A program made the position numbers and the translations under genes. The notes beneath the pieces were generated by a model. That model was not told the DNA's origin. It saw only the letters and a list, made by a program, of their open reading frames with translations, and made no database searches. Source: Ascidia mentula (Eukaryota; Chordata; Ascidiacea; Phlebobranchia; Ascidiidae). From it: DNA of 64,000 nucleotides. Every line of letters begins with the position of its first letter. Within the stretch, counting starts at the first letter, position 1. Where the stretch lies: positions 16,497,001-16,561,000 of the forward strand of contig OX387204.1 in NCBI GenBank assembly GCA_947561715.1. The letters run 5' to 3'. Shown here piece by piece: positions 37,106 through 49,977 of this stretch.

Positions 37106-40100
37106 AGCTTCCACGCTACACCATAACTGAAATCTAGGCCCAACCCACATTAGAGTATTTAATGCTTCCACGCTACACCATAACTGAAATCTGGGCCCAA
37201 CCCACATTAGATTATTTAATGCTTCCACGCTACACCATAACTGAAATCTGGGCCCAACCCACATTAGAGTATTTAATGCTTCCACGCTACACCATAATTG
37301 AAATCTAGGCCCAACCCACATTAGAGTATTTAATGCTTCCAGACTACACCATAACTGAAATCTAGGCCCAACCCACATTAGATTATTTAATGCTTCCACG
37401 CTACACCATAACTGAAATCTAGGCCCAACCCACATTAGAGTATTTAATGCTTCCAGACTACACCATAACTGAAATCTAGGCCCAACCCACATTAGATTAT
37501 TTAATGCTTCCACGCTACACCATAACTGAAATCTAGGCCCAACCCACATTAGAGTATTTAATGCTTCCAGACTACACCATAACTGAAATCTAGGCCCAAC
37601 CCACATTAGATTATTTAATGCTTCCACGCTACACCATAACTGAAATCTAGGCCCAACCACATTAGAGTATTTAATGCTTCCAGACTACACCATAACTGAA
37701 ATCTAGGCCCAACCCACATTAGATTATTTAATGCTTCCACGCTACACCATAACTGAAATCTAGGCCCAACCCAACATTAGAGTATTTAATGCTTCCAGAC
37801 TACACCATAACTGAAATCTAGGCCCAACCCACATTAGAGTATTTAATGCTTCCACGCTACACCATAACTGAAATCTAGGCCCAACCCACATTAGAGTATT
37901 TAATGCTTCCAGACTACACCATAACTGAAATCTAGGCCCAACCCACATTAGATTATTTAATGCTTCCACGCTACACCATAACTGAAATCTAGGCCCAACC
38001 CACATTAGAGTATTTAATGCTTCCAGACTACACCATAACTGAAATCTAGGCCCAACCCACATTAGAGTATTTAATGCTTCCACGCTACACCATAACTGAA
38101 ATCTAGGCCCAACCACATTAGAGTATTTAATGCTTCCAGACTACACCATAACTGAAATCTAGGCCCAACCCACATTAGATTATTTAATGCTTCCAGACTA
38201 CACCATAACTGAAATCTAGGCCCAACCCACATTAGATTATTTAATGCTTCCAGACTACACCACAACTGAAATCTGGGCCCAACCCACATTAGATTATTTA
38301 ATGCTTCCAGACTACACCACAACTGAAATCTAGGCCCAACCCACATTAGAGTATTTAATGCTTCCAGACTACACCATAACTGAAATCTGGGCCCAACCCA
38401 CATTAGAGTATTTAATGCTTCCACGCTACACCATAAATGAAATCTAGGCCCAACCCACATTAGAGTATTTAATGCTTCCAGACTACACCATAACTGAAAT
38501 CTGGGCCCAACCCACATTAGAGTATTTAATGCTTCCAGACTACACCATAACTGAAATCTGGGCCCAACCCACATTAGAGTATTTAATGCTTCCACGCTAC
38601 ACCATAAATGAAATCTAGGCCCAACCCACATTAGAGTATTTAATGCTTCCACGCTACACCATAACTGAAATCTAGGCCCAACCCACATTAGAGTATTTAA
38701 TGCTTCCAGACTACACCATAACTGAAATCTAGGCCCAACCCACATTAGATTATTTAATGCTTCCACGCTACACCATAACTGAAATCTAGGCCCAACCCAC
38801 ATTAGAGTATTTAATGCTTCCACGCTACACCATAACTGAAATCTAGGCCCAACCCACATTAGAGTATTTAATGCTTCCAGACTACACCATAACTGAAATC
38901 TAGGCCCAACCCACATTAGATTATTTAATGCTTCCACGCTACACCATAACTGAAATCTAGGCCCAACCCACATTAGAGTATTTAATGCTTCCAGACTACA
39001 CCATAACTGAAATCTAGGCCCAACCCACATTAGAGTATTTAATGCTTCCACGCTACACCATAACTGAAATCTAGGCCCAACCCACATTAGAGTATTTAAT
39101 GCTTCCAGACTACACCATAACTGAAATCTAGGCCCAACCCACATTAGATTATTTAATGCTTCCACGCTACACCATAACTGAAATCTAGGCCCAACCCACA
39201 TTAGAGTATTTAATGCTTCCAGACTACACCATAACTGAAATCTAGGCCCAACCCACATTAGAGTATTTAATGCTTCCACGCTACACCATAACTGAAATCT
39301 AGGCCCAACCACATTAGAGTATTTAATGCTTCCAGACTACACCATAACTGAAATCTAGGCCCAACCCACATTAGATTATTTAATGCTTCCAGACTACACC
39401 ATAACTGAAATCTAGGCCCAACCCACATTAGATTATTTAATGCTTCCAGACTACACCACAACTGAAATCTGGGCCCAACCCACATTAGATTATTTAATGC
39501 TTCCAGACTACACCACAACTGAAATCTAGGCCCAACCCACATTAGATTATTTAATGCTTCCAGACTACACCACAACTGAAATCTGGGCCCAACCCACATT
39601 AGATTATTTAATGCTTCCAGACTACACCATAACTGAAATCTAGGCCCAACCCACATTAGATTATTTAATGCTTCCAGACTACACCACAACTGAAATCTAG
39701 GCCCAACCCACATTAGATTATTTAATGCTTCCAGACTACACCACAACTGAAATCTAGGCCCAACCCACATTAGATTATTTAATGCTTCCATGCTACACCA
39801 TAACTGAAATCTAGGCCCAACCCACATTAGATTATTTAATGCTTCCAGACTACACCACAACTGAAATCTGGGCCCAACCCACATTAGAGTATTTAATGCT
39901 TCCACGCTACACCATAAATGAAATCTAGGCCCAACCCACATTAGAGTATTTAATGCTTCCACGCTACACCATAACTGAAATCTAGGCCCAACCCACATTA
40001 GATTATTTAATGCTTCCAGACTACACCATAACTGAAATCTAGGCCCAACCCACATTAGATTATTTAATGCTTCCAGACTACACCATAACTGAAATCTAGG

Positions 40101-42903
40101 CCCAACCCACATTAGAGTATTTAATGCTTCCAGACTACACCATAACTGAAATCTAGGCCCAACCCACATTAGAGTATTTAATGCTTCCACGCTACACCAT
40201 AACTGAAATCTAGGCCCAACCACATTAGAGTATTTAATGCTTCCAGACTACACCATAACTGAAATCTAGGCCCAACCCACATTAGATTATTTAATGCTTC
40301 CAGACTACACCATAACTGAAATCTAGGCCCAACCCACATTAGAGTATTTAATGCTTCCAGACTACACCACAACTGAAATCTGGGCCCAACCCACATTAGA
40401 TTATTTAATGCTTCCAGACTACACCACAACTGAAATCTAGGCCCAACCCACATTAGATTATTTAATGCTTCCAGACTACACCACAACTGAAATCTGGGCC
40501 CAACCCATATTAGATTATTTAATGCTTCCAGACTACACCATAACTGAAATCTAGGCCCAACCCACATTAGATTATTTAATGCTTCCAGACTACACCACAA
40601 CTGAAATCTAGGCCCAACCCACATTAGATTATTTAATGCTTCCAGACTACACCACAACTGAAATCTAGGCCCAACCCACATTAGATTATTTAATGCTTCC
40701 ACGCTACACCATAACTGAAATCTAGGCCCAACCACATTAGAGTATTTAATGCTTCCAGACTACACCATAACTGAAATCTAGGCCCAACCCACATTAGATT
40801 ATTTAATGCTTCCACGCTACACCATAACTGAAATCTAGGCCCAACCCACATTAGAGTATTTAATGCTTCCACGCTACACCATAACAGAAATCTGGGCCCA
40901 ACCCACATTAGAGTATTTAATGCTTCCAGACTACACCATAACTGAAATCTAGGCCCAACCCACATTAGATTATTTAATGCTTCCACGCTACACCATAACT
41001 GAAATCTAGGCCCAACCCACATTAGAGTATTTAATGCTTCCACGCTACACCATCACAGAAATCTGGGCCCAACCCACATTAGAGTATTTAATGCTTCCAG
41101 ACTACACCATAACTGAAATCTAGGCCCAACCCACATTAGAGTATTTAATGCTTCCACGCTACACCATAACAGAAATCTGGGCCCAACCCACATTAGAGTA
41201 TTTAATGCTTCCACGCTACACCATAAATGAAATCTAGGCCCAACCCACATTAGAGTATTTAATGCTTCCACGCTACACCATAACTGAAATCTAGGCCCAA
41301 CCCACATTAGAGTATTTAATGCTTCCAGACTACACCACAACTGAAATCTAGGCCCAACCCACATTAGAGTATTTAATGCTTCCACGCTACACCATAACTG
41401 AAATCTAGGCCCAACCCACATTAGAGTATTTAATGCTTCCACGCTACACCATAACTGAAATCTAGGCCCAACCCACATTAGAGTATTTAATGCTTCCAGA
41501 CTACACCATAAATGAAATCTAGGCCCAACCCACATTAGAGTATTTAATGCTTCCACGCTACACCATAACTGAAATCTAGGCCCAACCCACATTAGAGTAT
41601 TTAATGCTTCCAGACTACACCACAACTGAAATCTAGGCCCAACCCACATTAGAGTATTTAATGCTTCCACGCTACACCAACACTGAAATCTGGGCCCAAC
41701 CCACATTAGAGTATTTAATGCTTCCACGCTACACCATAATTGAAATCTAGGCCCAACCCACATTAGAGTATTTAATGCTTCCACGCTACACCAACACTGA
41801 AATCTAGGCCCAACCCACATTAGAGTATTTAATGCTTCCACGCTACACCATAACTGAAATCTAGGCCCAACCCACATTAGAGTATTTAATGCTTCCAGAC
41901 TACACCACAACTGAAATCTAGGCCCAACCCACATTAGAGTATTTAATGCTTCCACGCTACACCAACACTGAAATCTGGGCCCAACCCACATTAGAGTATT
42001 TAATGCTTCCACGCTACACCATAATTGAAATCTAGGCCCAACCCACATTAGAGTATTTAATGCTTCCACGCTACACCATAACTGAAATCTAGGCCCAACC
42101 CACATTAGAGTATTTAATGCTTCCACGCTACACCATCACAGAAATCTGGGCCCAACCCACATTAGAGTATTTAATGCTTCCAGACTACACCATAACTGAA
42201 ATCTAGGCCCAACCCACATTAGAGTATTTAATGCTTCCACGCTACACCATAACAGAAATCTGGGCCCAACCCACATTAGAGTATTTAATGCTTCCACGCT
42301 ACACCATAAATGAAATCTAGGCCCAACCCACATTAGAGTATTTAATGCTTCCACGCTACACCATAACTGAAATCTAGGCCCAACCCACATTAGAGTATTT
42401 AATGCTTCCAGACTACACCACAACTGAAATCTAGGCCCAACCCACATTAGAGTATTTAATGCTTCCACGCTACACCATAACTGAAATCTAGGCCCAACCC
42501 ACATTAGAGTATTTAATGCTTCCACGCTACACCATAACTGAAATCTAGGCCCAACCCACATTAGAGTATTTAATGCTTCCAGACTACACCATAAATGAAA
42601 TCTAGGCCCAACCCACATTAGAGTATTTAATGCTTCCACGCTACACCATAACTGAAATCTAGGCCCAACCCACATTAGAGTATTTAATGCTTCCAGACTA
42701 CACCACAACTGAAATCTAGGCCCAACCCACATTAGAGTATTTAATGCTTCCACGCTACACCAACACTGAAATCTGGGCCCAACCCACATTAGAGTATTTA
42801 ATGCTTCCACGCTACACCATAATTGAAATCTAGGCCCAACCCACATTAGAGTATTTAATGCTTCCACGCTACACCAACACTGAAATCTAGGCCCAACCCA
42901 CAT
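37106..42903 (-). repeat. Right 57-bp tandem array (about 102 copies) with higher-order repeats
   Basis: Same unit as the left array in opposite orientation. Higher-order structure is visible: the block starting at 41051 recurs at 42134, exactly 1083 bp (19 units) later, and continues to the array end. The 56-bp variant lacking one base occurs near 37653, 38110, 39304, 40215 and 40727, between which whole runs of unit variants recur. A variant series with accaacactg and accatcacag occurs only in the outer part (41.0-42.9 kb), and a cacaactg series in 38.2-40.7 kb and again later. This points to unequal exchange or replication slippage of multi-unit blocks. Confidence 0.97.
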
Positions 42904-43064
42904 TATATTCTTCAAAACATTCACGGTTCAGTTGACACGTTTCAGACTACAGCGCACTTCACGCACATTTGACGCACGCACAACCTTGCCCATTGTTAAA
43001 AGCAATTGTGACGTCATAATCTGGTTTGCGTCGATGCCCCCGTTATGTGGTCAATGTATCTACC
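42904..43064 (-). repeat. Right terminal inverted repeat, 161 bp
   Basis: Partner of 28606-28766. Contains the same TGACGTCA site at 43009-43016 and ends ...GTCAATGTATCTACC, directly followed by the second target duplication. Confidence 0.95.
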
Positions 43065-43073
43065 TATTTATAT
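43065..43073. repeat. Right 9-bp target-site duplication (TATTTATAT)
   Basis: Second copy of the insertion-site duplication; see 28597-28605. Confidence 0.95.
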
Positions 43074-44544
43074 GACCTAGACGAAAAAAATCCCCGAATG
43101 TTGTAACATAACATTTTTACGTACGATTTCTATGGCACTAACCATACATTGCGAAAACAATGGTTAGGATTTCTCTAAAAAAACTGGCTCGACACAGTTT
43201 CTTGCTATTAAAGCGATACATTGGCAGAACAATGCAATGGATAATGTTTACTTGCTCGTGATTTAGTGGAACAAGCGTGTTATGTCGACGTGCCGGAAAC
43301 GAATATTTTAATATCACAAAATGAAGTTAGAGTTACGTCAAAAAAAAGCGAAACTGTAAATATTGTATGTGATTTTTGAAGACCAATGTATAAATTTATA
43401 ACGTTATGAAATATTCGTATTCGGTCTGAATTGGACCACATATCGACTGCAGGTATTCGGAATCTTTCATGTGTTGACATGAATGATTACGGTGTCGCCA
43501 TCGGATAACTTCCAAGCATAAAAAATAGTTGGGAACAGATGTTGTCGTCATCGACCTTTGACGATCATTTTTAAACAGAACAGTTCGTTCTTTGGTATAT
43601 GGGACATCAATTGTTTAAGCACTTTTCCACTATAACGGAAACCGACATATAGTAGCAAGCGACATATTCATCATACAGTATAGATACGTTTTGATGCAAA
43701 GCGCGGAATACTATTTATGTCAACGCAGACATTGTTACCGCAGTTGTGATGGGAGCATTAATTTCAAGCATACATGGACTCGATGTTAAATCCTGAAGCA
43801 CGCATTTTGAGATTGTCTTGAATACAAGTAGCATACGAACTTTTCTTGTACTATTCCACCTAAAAAAAGATCTTTGCTATATTGCCGCTTTGCAGAAATT
43901 CCATGCAGTAGTTGAAAAGGAAATCACGTATGTTGCGACAGCAGCGCAACACAACCGGAAGGCCGCCTGCAACAGGAGATAAAATAAAAAAATCACTGCT
44001 TTCAATGCTTCAAACGCACTGCAGCAACAATGATCCGGTGCGCTGCTGTCCCGACATATGTTTGTCTGAGCAGAGAATACTAACTTAGTTGGTCTCTAAT
44101 CTGACAAACAAATGTGAATGTTTTAGTTGTTTTGATGTAATAAAGCCGCTCATCCACACTGTCCTTGAATGTTTGTAATTAAAGGACTGGGTTCTGGCTT
44201 GATGACGAAAGAAGTAGAATGGTTTGTTTGTTTGTTTGTTAAGCAATAGCTTGCAAAGCAATAACATTTTTAGCTAACGGTTTGAAGTAGATCCGCTAAA
44301 GGGGGTTGTGGGGTCGGGCGATTTTGGAAAAGGCATTGCAGTCTTTCAATCACGTGACATTTCTATAATAGCCCCACAAATTGAAAAGAGAATGGCTAAT
44401 ATTTGCTAACTTGTATTCAAATGGTAGAAATGTGTGCTGAGGTTACGAGCGATTTTAACTCGAATAAAATGGGACGGCTGTTTCTATTCAGTCAAAAAAT
44501 CCCATAACAAGCATATTGCATCTGTTAGGACGGCAGAGTCGTCG
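43074..44544. other. Intergenic region right of the transposon
   Basis: No supported exons, RNA genes or strong repeats, apart from a short (GTTT)n run near 44222-44240. The original neighbour across the transposon is the region upstream of the NCBP2AS2-like gene. Confidence 0.45.
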
Positions 44545-44670
44545 TATAAACTCGTTTTCTGTTGTGCTTGTGCTACTTATGATTTTTTGCCACCAACAGG
44601 AGAATAAAGGTAAGACAATACACTATACAGCATCCATAACATAAAATAATATAAAGGATTTTTCATACAG
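44545..44670 (+). promoter_or_regulatory. TATA promoter and 5'UTR intron of SLC5A8-like copy 4
   Basis: TATAAA at 44545-44550, a leader ending aggagaataaag, and a 61-bp intron (44610-44670, gtaaga...catacag) precede the ATG at 44686. The block is almost the same as that upstream of copy 2 (15345-15486), including both splice sites. The conserved block starts near gtcgtcgtataaactc; farther upstream the two diverge. Confidence 0.6.
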
Positions 44671-44685
44671 TATAAGATCAGGATC

Positions 44686-47600
44686 ATGGAGGAAATCCAA
44701 CGATCTTTCGGAGTTTGGGATTACGTCGTCTTCGGATGCCTCTTCCTCATATCAGCTTGCATCGGAATCTTCTTTGCACTCGCCTCAAGGAAAAAGAAAA
44801 ACGATAGCGATGATTACTTGATGGGAGGAAGACAAATGCATGCAGTGCCTGTTGCATTTTCCCTTACAGCGGGTTTCTTGTCAGCAATTACAAGTTGGTT
44901 GTGTGTTTTTTTGGCCTTTGGCAGTAATGAAATACGAAACAAAAGCAAAAACTGGTTTAATTAACAGAAGAGAGATGTTATATCTACATGTAAAAATGGG
45001 TAAAAGAAAATTGTGTTAATATAAAAAGGCAAACTGAAACTGCATTTTTTCACAGTTATTGGAACTCCGTCAGAATTCTACATTTACGGTACGATGTTCG
45101 CTTATTACATAATCAGCTACTTTATCGTTGCCATAGTATCGGCTGAGATTTACATTCCTCTGTTTTACCGCAACGGAATAACAAGCACATATGAGGTAAG
45201 TTTGAAGCACTGTGTTGAAAAGGAATGTGATCTATAATAAAAGTTCGTTCGTTTTTATTGAGTAAAGCACCATGTAATCATGCAAGTACCAACGTGCAGA
45301 GAAACCAAAGTTAAGTTAAACGCAAGCTAAAACATAAACGTGTCTTACTGTTATATATGCTCACTGAAGGAGTCCGTTGTTTAACAAAAGTCTCACTGCA
45401 AGTAATAAAAATTTTGTTCCATCCTTCGCAGTATTTGGAGCTGCGATTCAGCAAATACGTACGTGTAATTGCAACAACAATTTTTATACTGAACCAAGTT
45501 CCATACATAGGAATTGTCATCTATGCACCAGCGCTGGCCCTCAACGCAGGTTTGTTCCGTAATTTAGTCTTTGTAGTTAAACATTAAAATTGTCGTTTTG
45601 AAGTAACCGGACTGGACCTGTGGACTTCCATAGCGGTTACAGGGGTGGTTTGCACTTTCTACACTGCCCTTGGCGGTTTGAAAGCTGTTATATGGACTGA
45701 TGTATTCCAGTGCATTGTGATGCTTTTCGGTTTTATCGCAGTAATTATCCAAGGTAGCATTTTATTGGGAGGAATGGGGAATATTTGGAGCATCGCAGAA
45801 TCCCGAGGACGCATTGACTTTATCCAGTAAGTTATTTTTTATAACAAAGAAATCTTTGGACATAAATCACTCGGTAGAATTTATCCGGAAATTTCTTCAA
45901 CATTGCATGTACACTGTAAATTCCGGTAAACAGTTCAATGCAATGTAACGATACTACTCGTCGTATTATGTTAATTACCAATGGATCATTATTTAACCCG
46001 GATAAGAATATTTACTCAGAAGACCCAAAAGTTAAAATACTAGACTCGATTTTAATTCATGCACTATTGTTCATCACATAAGTAAACACATTGTGAACAC
46101 AGAAATGCACATCTCTTTGTGTGAGTCCAATTTAAAGGTTTGATTTTGTTTGCGTGAAACTAACATTGGTGCAATAACAATTACATTCTTTCCAAAATGT
46201 TAGACCTACCCCTAAGTAAACTAAAGCGCTTTGTAATGCGTTGAAACACTTGAAAGGCGGGTGTTTGTATGCTGTTGTTTACAGGGCAATGGAAGTGTAC
46301 AACAATGATGCAGTAAAGTTTATTTTCTTGTTCCACAGTTTTGAAGGCGACCCTCGTATCCGCCACACGTTTTGGTCAATTATCGTAGGAGGGACAATGC
46401 TTTGGACTGGAAGATATTGCACAACGCAAACTGTGGTACAGAGATATTTGTGCTGCAAGACCGAGACCCATGCAAAAGTGTAAGCTAATGCGTTCTGGCC
46501 GAAATAAAAATGTATTATTTAAAATAGAATTGCTTTTTTTGCTTTTTTGTCCATAAGCTGCGATTTGCAGGAATAAGCAATGCTTATTTTTCTGCAGAGC
46601 AGTTTACCTAAATTGGTTAGGAATGACCACACTGGTGGTGCTGGCTGGTCTTGCAGGTTTAACGATGTTTGCTTATTACGTGAACTGCGACCCGCACAGC
46701 GCTGGTTGGGTTTCGGCCACAGATCAACTCATGCCTTACTTTGTAATGGATATTCTCCACACATATCCTGGCCTTCCTGGTGTTTATCTTTGTAGTGCAT
46801 TTAGCGGAACATTGAGGTAAAAGTTTGTCGCCTAATTTACTGATGATTCAAAGGAAGTAATAGAGCTATAAATCAGAAAGCTTGTTAAAAGATACAATCC
46901 ATCGTAATGAATAGTTCGTTGCAATTCACATCATTCTATTGTAAGAACAAAATCGGCAAACACAGAAGTTCGTTTTCAGCACGGTTTCTTCGGGGATCAA
47001 CGCAATGGCCACTGTGACTCTAGAAGACTTCATCAAACCTTATAAGAAGCTCTCCGCAACGCAAAATGTGTGGCTCTCCAAAGTCAGTGAACAATTTTAA
47101 TTGTTTTGTCTATATTCTGTGAAATGCAATAAAGTTTACAGTTCTGTTTCAAGCTAAAATGTCACAAAAACAATATTTATCTGTCACGTGCTGCTGTGCG
47201 AAAACAACATTTTCTTCACAATCTTTTCAAATGCCTTCAACAGTTCTTGGTCGTGTTTTACGGTGCGTGTTGTATTGGAATTGCCGCCACAAGCCGAAAC
47301 CTGGGCGGAATTCTAAATGCCACTCTCAGTATTAATGGAATGATATCTGGGCCAATGTTGGCGCTCTTCACTATGGCCTGGGCCTTTCCCTGGTGTAATT
47401 CGTGGGTAAGTTTTGGGCGGTCGACCCATATACCTATATGAAAATCTCGGTGTGGTTGAAAAACACGGGAGTGAATTTGAAAAATTCTCAAGTTGTGGCT
47501 CCGAAAACAAGTACCTCTACAATATATTATTTTCTTTAATCCGTGTCGTTGCTCGATATTTTCCGCGTATTTCGAATTTGGATTTCTGTCGATTAATACA

Positions 47601-48903
47601 TGCAGGTTGCCAATCTCCACAATGGATTTTGGCCACCTCAATGCCACCAGTTATAACTAAACCTTTCTTACACTCAGGGAGCCACAGCGGGTCTGGCAAG
47701 TGGTTTAGTATTTTCATTGTGGTGTTATGTGGGAAGTACCATCTACCCTCCGCCCAATAAGTACAAACGGGTATTAGAAACATCAACGCAGGATTGTGTG
47801 TTTCCAAATGTCACCGGTACCACAGCTATGACCACAACTATAGGTATATACATGCTTATTTTTATACGCAAGAAATAAATTAAAATAACATTTCGTCATA
47901 ATAACTAAGAATCAGTTCCCTTTGGAAGTTAGTTTTGTAAACCCGGGTCTTTATATCGTTAATATTTGCATTGGGTCAGTACAGAACGCTACCAAAAATA
48001 CTAACATGTTTTTTCTTCAGGCATACGCTCTTCAGTTATGTTCATTATATCAGTTAAAACCACGCATATTTCTCATGCCAACAGCTTTTTTCAGACGGAA
48101 TGCTGAATACCACAGAAGCAGTTAGACCTCCGATAGCTGAGGTGTATTCAATCTCTTATCTCTATTACGGAGTTTCCGGCTTCGTCGTTGCTCTCATTGT
48201 CGGACACATTGTCACATTTTTAACAGGTTTGTGTAATTTTTGTAATTTAACACGATTTAATCTGATTGCATAAGACGAAGAAAATTATTCGTTTGAAATG
48301 CAAATGAGCCTATTATGATCAATATGGTGTAGACTGTGCACTCTGTTTCGACCTAACAGGTCTGTACCACAGTCGAACCACAGTAGAACACACTTTTGCC
48401 AAGCAACAGCTGCTTGGGAACCAATAGTGTTGTTGGCTCGCTGTCACGAAAATCATGTTCAAGCAATGAGTCAATAACGATCAGTGAGTTGCTGATAATT
48501 GCACATCGTTACTTGTTTTGTCATTGCCTCCTGTTGTAAATATTGTATCTGAAATGTTCTTGATGTGAACGAATTAAAGCCGGGTAAAAATCGTTTTGAA
48601 AAAGTTGGACACAATGCCAATAATTCACATATAAAGGCAAATACACTTTTAGGTTACCAAAAACCAAGTGAGTTACCACCTGGAGTCACGATGCCGTTTT
48701 TCGATCATCGGATTTTCAAGTGGCTGCCGACGAAAGTAAGACGATTTCTATGGTGCGGAGTGCCCTACGACAAATATGAGGAAGAAAAGCGGTTGGCAGA
48801 AACAGGAAAGGAAGAAGAAATTCAAGGAAACGACCATCACGCATTTGCAAATGAAACAAACAGTTATTTGATTGTTGATGTGAATAAGGATACGGCCCTT
48901 TGA
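44686..48903 (+). CDS. SLC5A8-like sodium-coupled monocarboxylate transporter, copy 4 (inverted)
   Basis: Exons 44686-44893, 45056-45195, 45432-45549, 45604-45826, 46339-46479, 46598-46816, 46980-47082, 47244-47405, 47678-47843, 48095-48226 and 48653-48903 code 620 aa without breaks. It has the same 11-exon structure as the three minus-strand copies and shares with copy 2 the promoter, leader intron and distinctive segments such as [16 protein letters not shown]. Expected topology is about 13 helices with the N-terminus outside. It would perform sodium-coupled uptake of small monocarboxylates at the cell surface, as SLC5A8/SLC5A12 do; this is inferred from family. The inverted orientation and separation from the array by about 24 kb, of which 14.5 kb is transposon, suggest an inverted duplication of copy 2. 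Confidence 0.88.
48340..48400 (-). repeat. Decayed hammerhead repeat copy
   Basis: On the minus strand the segment ACAGACCTGTTAGGTCGAAACAG keeps stem II and GAAAC of the hammerhead family but not the CTGATGA box. It lies in the last intron of SLC5A8-like copy 4, just as an inverted family pair lies in intron 9 of copy 1. Confidence 0.35.
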
Positions 48904-49977
48904 TTATATCGACATGCTGAAAGGAGCAGCATTAAATGGTAGATGACCAATTGTAAATTGCAGTGAAACTAATTTGACCTTTGAACCAAAATATGTGACA
49001 GACCCATTACTAGTTATATCGCTACATATTAGCTGAAATCCATCAATTTTGTACAAATGTTGCGTATTTCAAATGACAGATCGAGAACAAAAACTTATTT
49101 GCAGAAAAAGGCGCGGCCGTCGATTAGGAAATTAACTGACTCGAAATCAAGGTGAACGAGCAACAGAAGTCATATTAAACAGACCGTGAGGTTCTAAGTT
49201 CCGCTAATTCAAAAGAAACGCCGCGTTTCAATAGTGTCAAAGGAAACCGAATGTCGCACAATCATGGCACATAAAAGTCTTCATTCAAGGAATGCACTCG
49301 ATTCGGAGTGATGATGTTGAGCTTGCAGAGAAAGAGGCAGATTTAGTTTAGCGCAAAACTCTAGAACAAAGAGGCTAAAGCGACGGGATATTACTTTTTT
49401 ATTACCAAGCATACTGCTAGTTAGAGCGTTCAAGGCTAACCCATGACAAGCCACAATCGCCCAACTGCATGCCCTTTTATACCAGTGTTTCTTGACCACA
49501 ACATACCTCCCTCAGACCGCTGAGTTCCCGTACCTCAGTCTGTAAATCGTTGGGCCTGGTTAGCTTAGATTTACAGGCTTCGCAGCCCAGGCAGCGATGA
49601 TCTCGATATGATAGCTGTGATCGCCAAGTAAGGACCTGCGCGGTGGGGCGAACTTGCCAATCATGCCATTGCATGAAACATTACTGCGTAGTCAGCTTAC
49701 GGTCGTAAGTTCAAACCTCACCAGGAGCTTAACATTTTTAAACATAGCTTTGACTTGTCGGAAAAAGTGGCCGATCCAGCTTGGCTGCGATGCCAGTGAA
49801 ACTTAATCTACTGATTCACAAGTTTATCTTGAAGGAACTTATGTTTGCATTTAATCGAAACAGCAGGTAACAAATCACAAAGTCTTCACAGAAAACCAGG
49901 TTTTTAACGTTAAATAAAAAGTCAGGATATCTTTAATATCAGAATCAATTTCGTCCAAAAATACGTAAACGTATGTG
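48904..49977. other. Intergenic region upstream of the LamG cluster
   Basis: No exon was supported. Near 49540-49730 there are box A-like (TTAGCTTAGA) and box B-like (AGTTCAAACCT) sequences reminiscent of a tRNA-derived SINE, but they are too far apart and imperfect to call a tRNA. Confidence 0.4.

Larger units (their letters stand above)
28606..43064 (-). mobile_element. Complete 14.5-kb Mutator-like foldback transposon
   Basis: The element is bounded by a perfect 9-bp duplication (28597-28605 and 43065-43073). Its ends are 161-bp inverted repeats (28606-28766 and 42904-43064) with two mismatches by eye, beginning GGTAGATACATTGACC. Next to each lies a 57-bp tandem array in opposite orientation (28767-30440 and 37106-42903). 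The 6.7-kb interior encodes one intact transposase gene on the minus strand (32092-36993) and a subterminal repeat. Nine-bp duplications and the DDE domain place it among MULEs; tandem-repeat inverted ends are the feature of foldback elements such as Drosophila FB or sea urchin TU. High terminal identity, perfect duplication and an unbroken 15-exon frame imply a recent insertion, possibly still mobile. The strand given is that of the gene. Confidence 0.93.

Noticed and set aside
37091..42924. Minus-strand open frames of up to 413 codons with the same 19-residue repeat
   Set aside because: Same satellite artefact in the right arm; no promoter, splice or domain evidence for a protein.
28597..43073. 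A CRISPR-like reading of the regularly spaced repeats
   Set aside because: Units are contiguous without unique spacers, and the context is an animal genome.
49500..49740. Possible tRNA gene or tRNA-derived SINE
   Set aside because: Box A-like and box B-like strings are about 150 bp apart and no cloverleaf can be drawn; left as a weak suspicion only.
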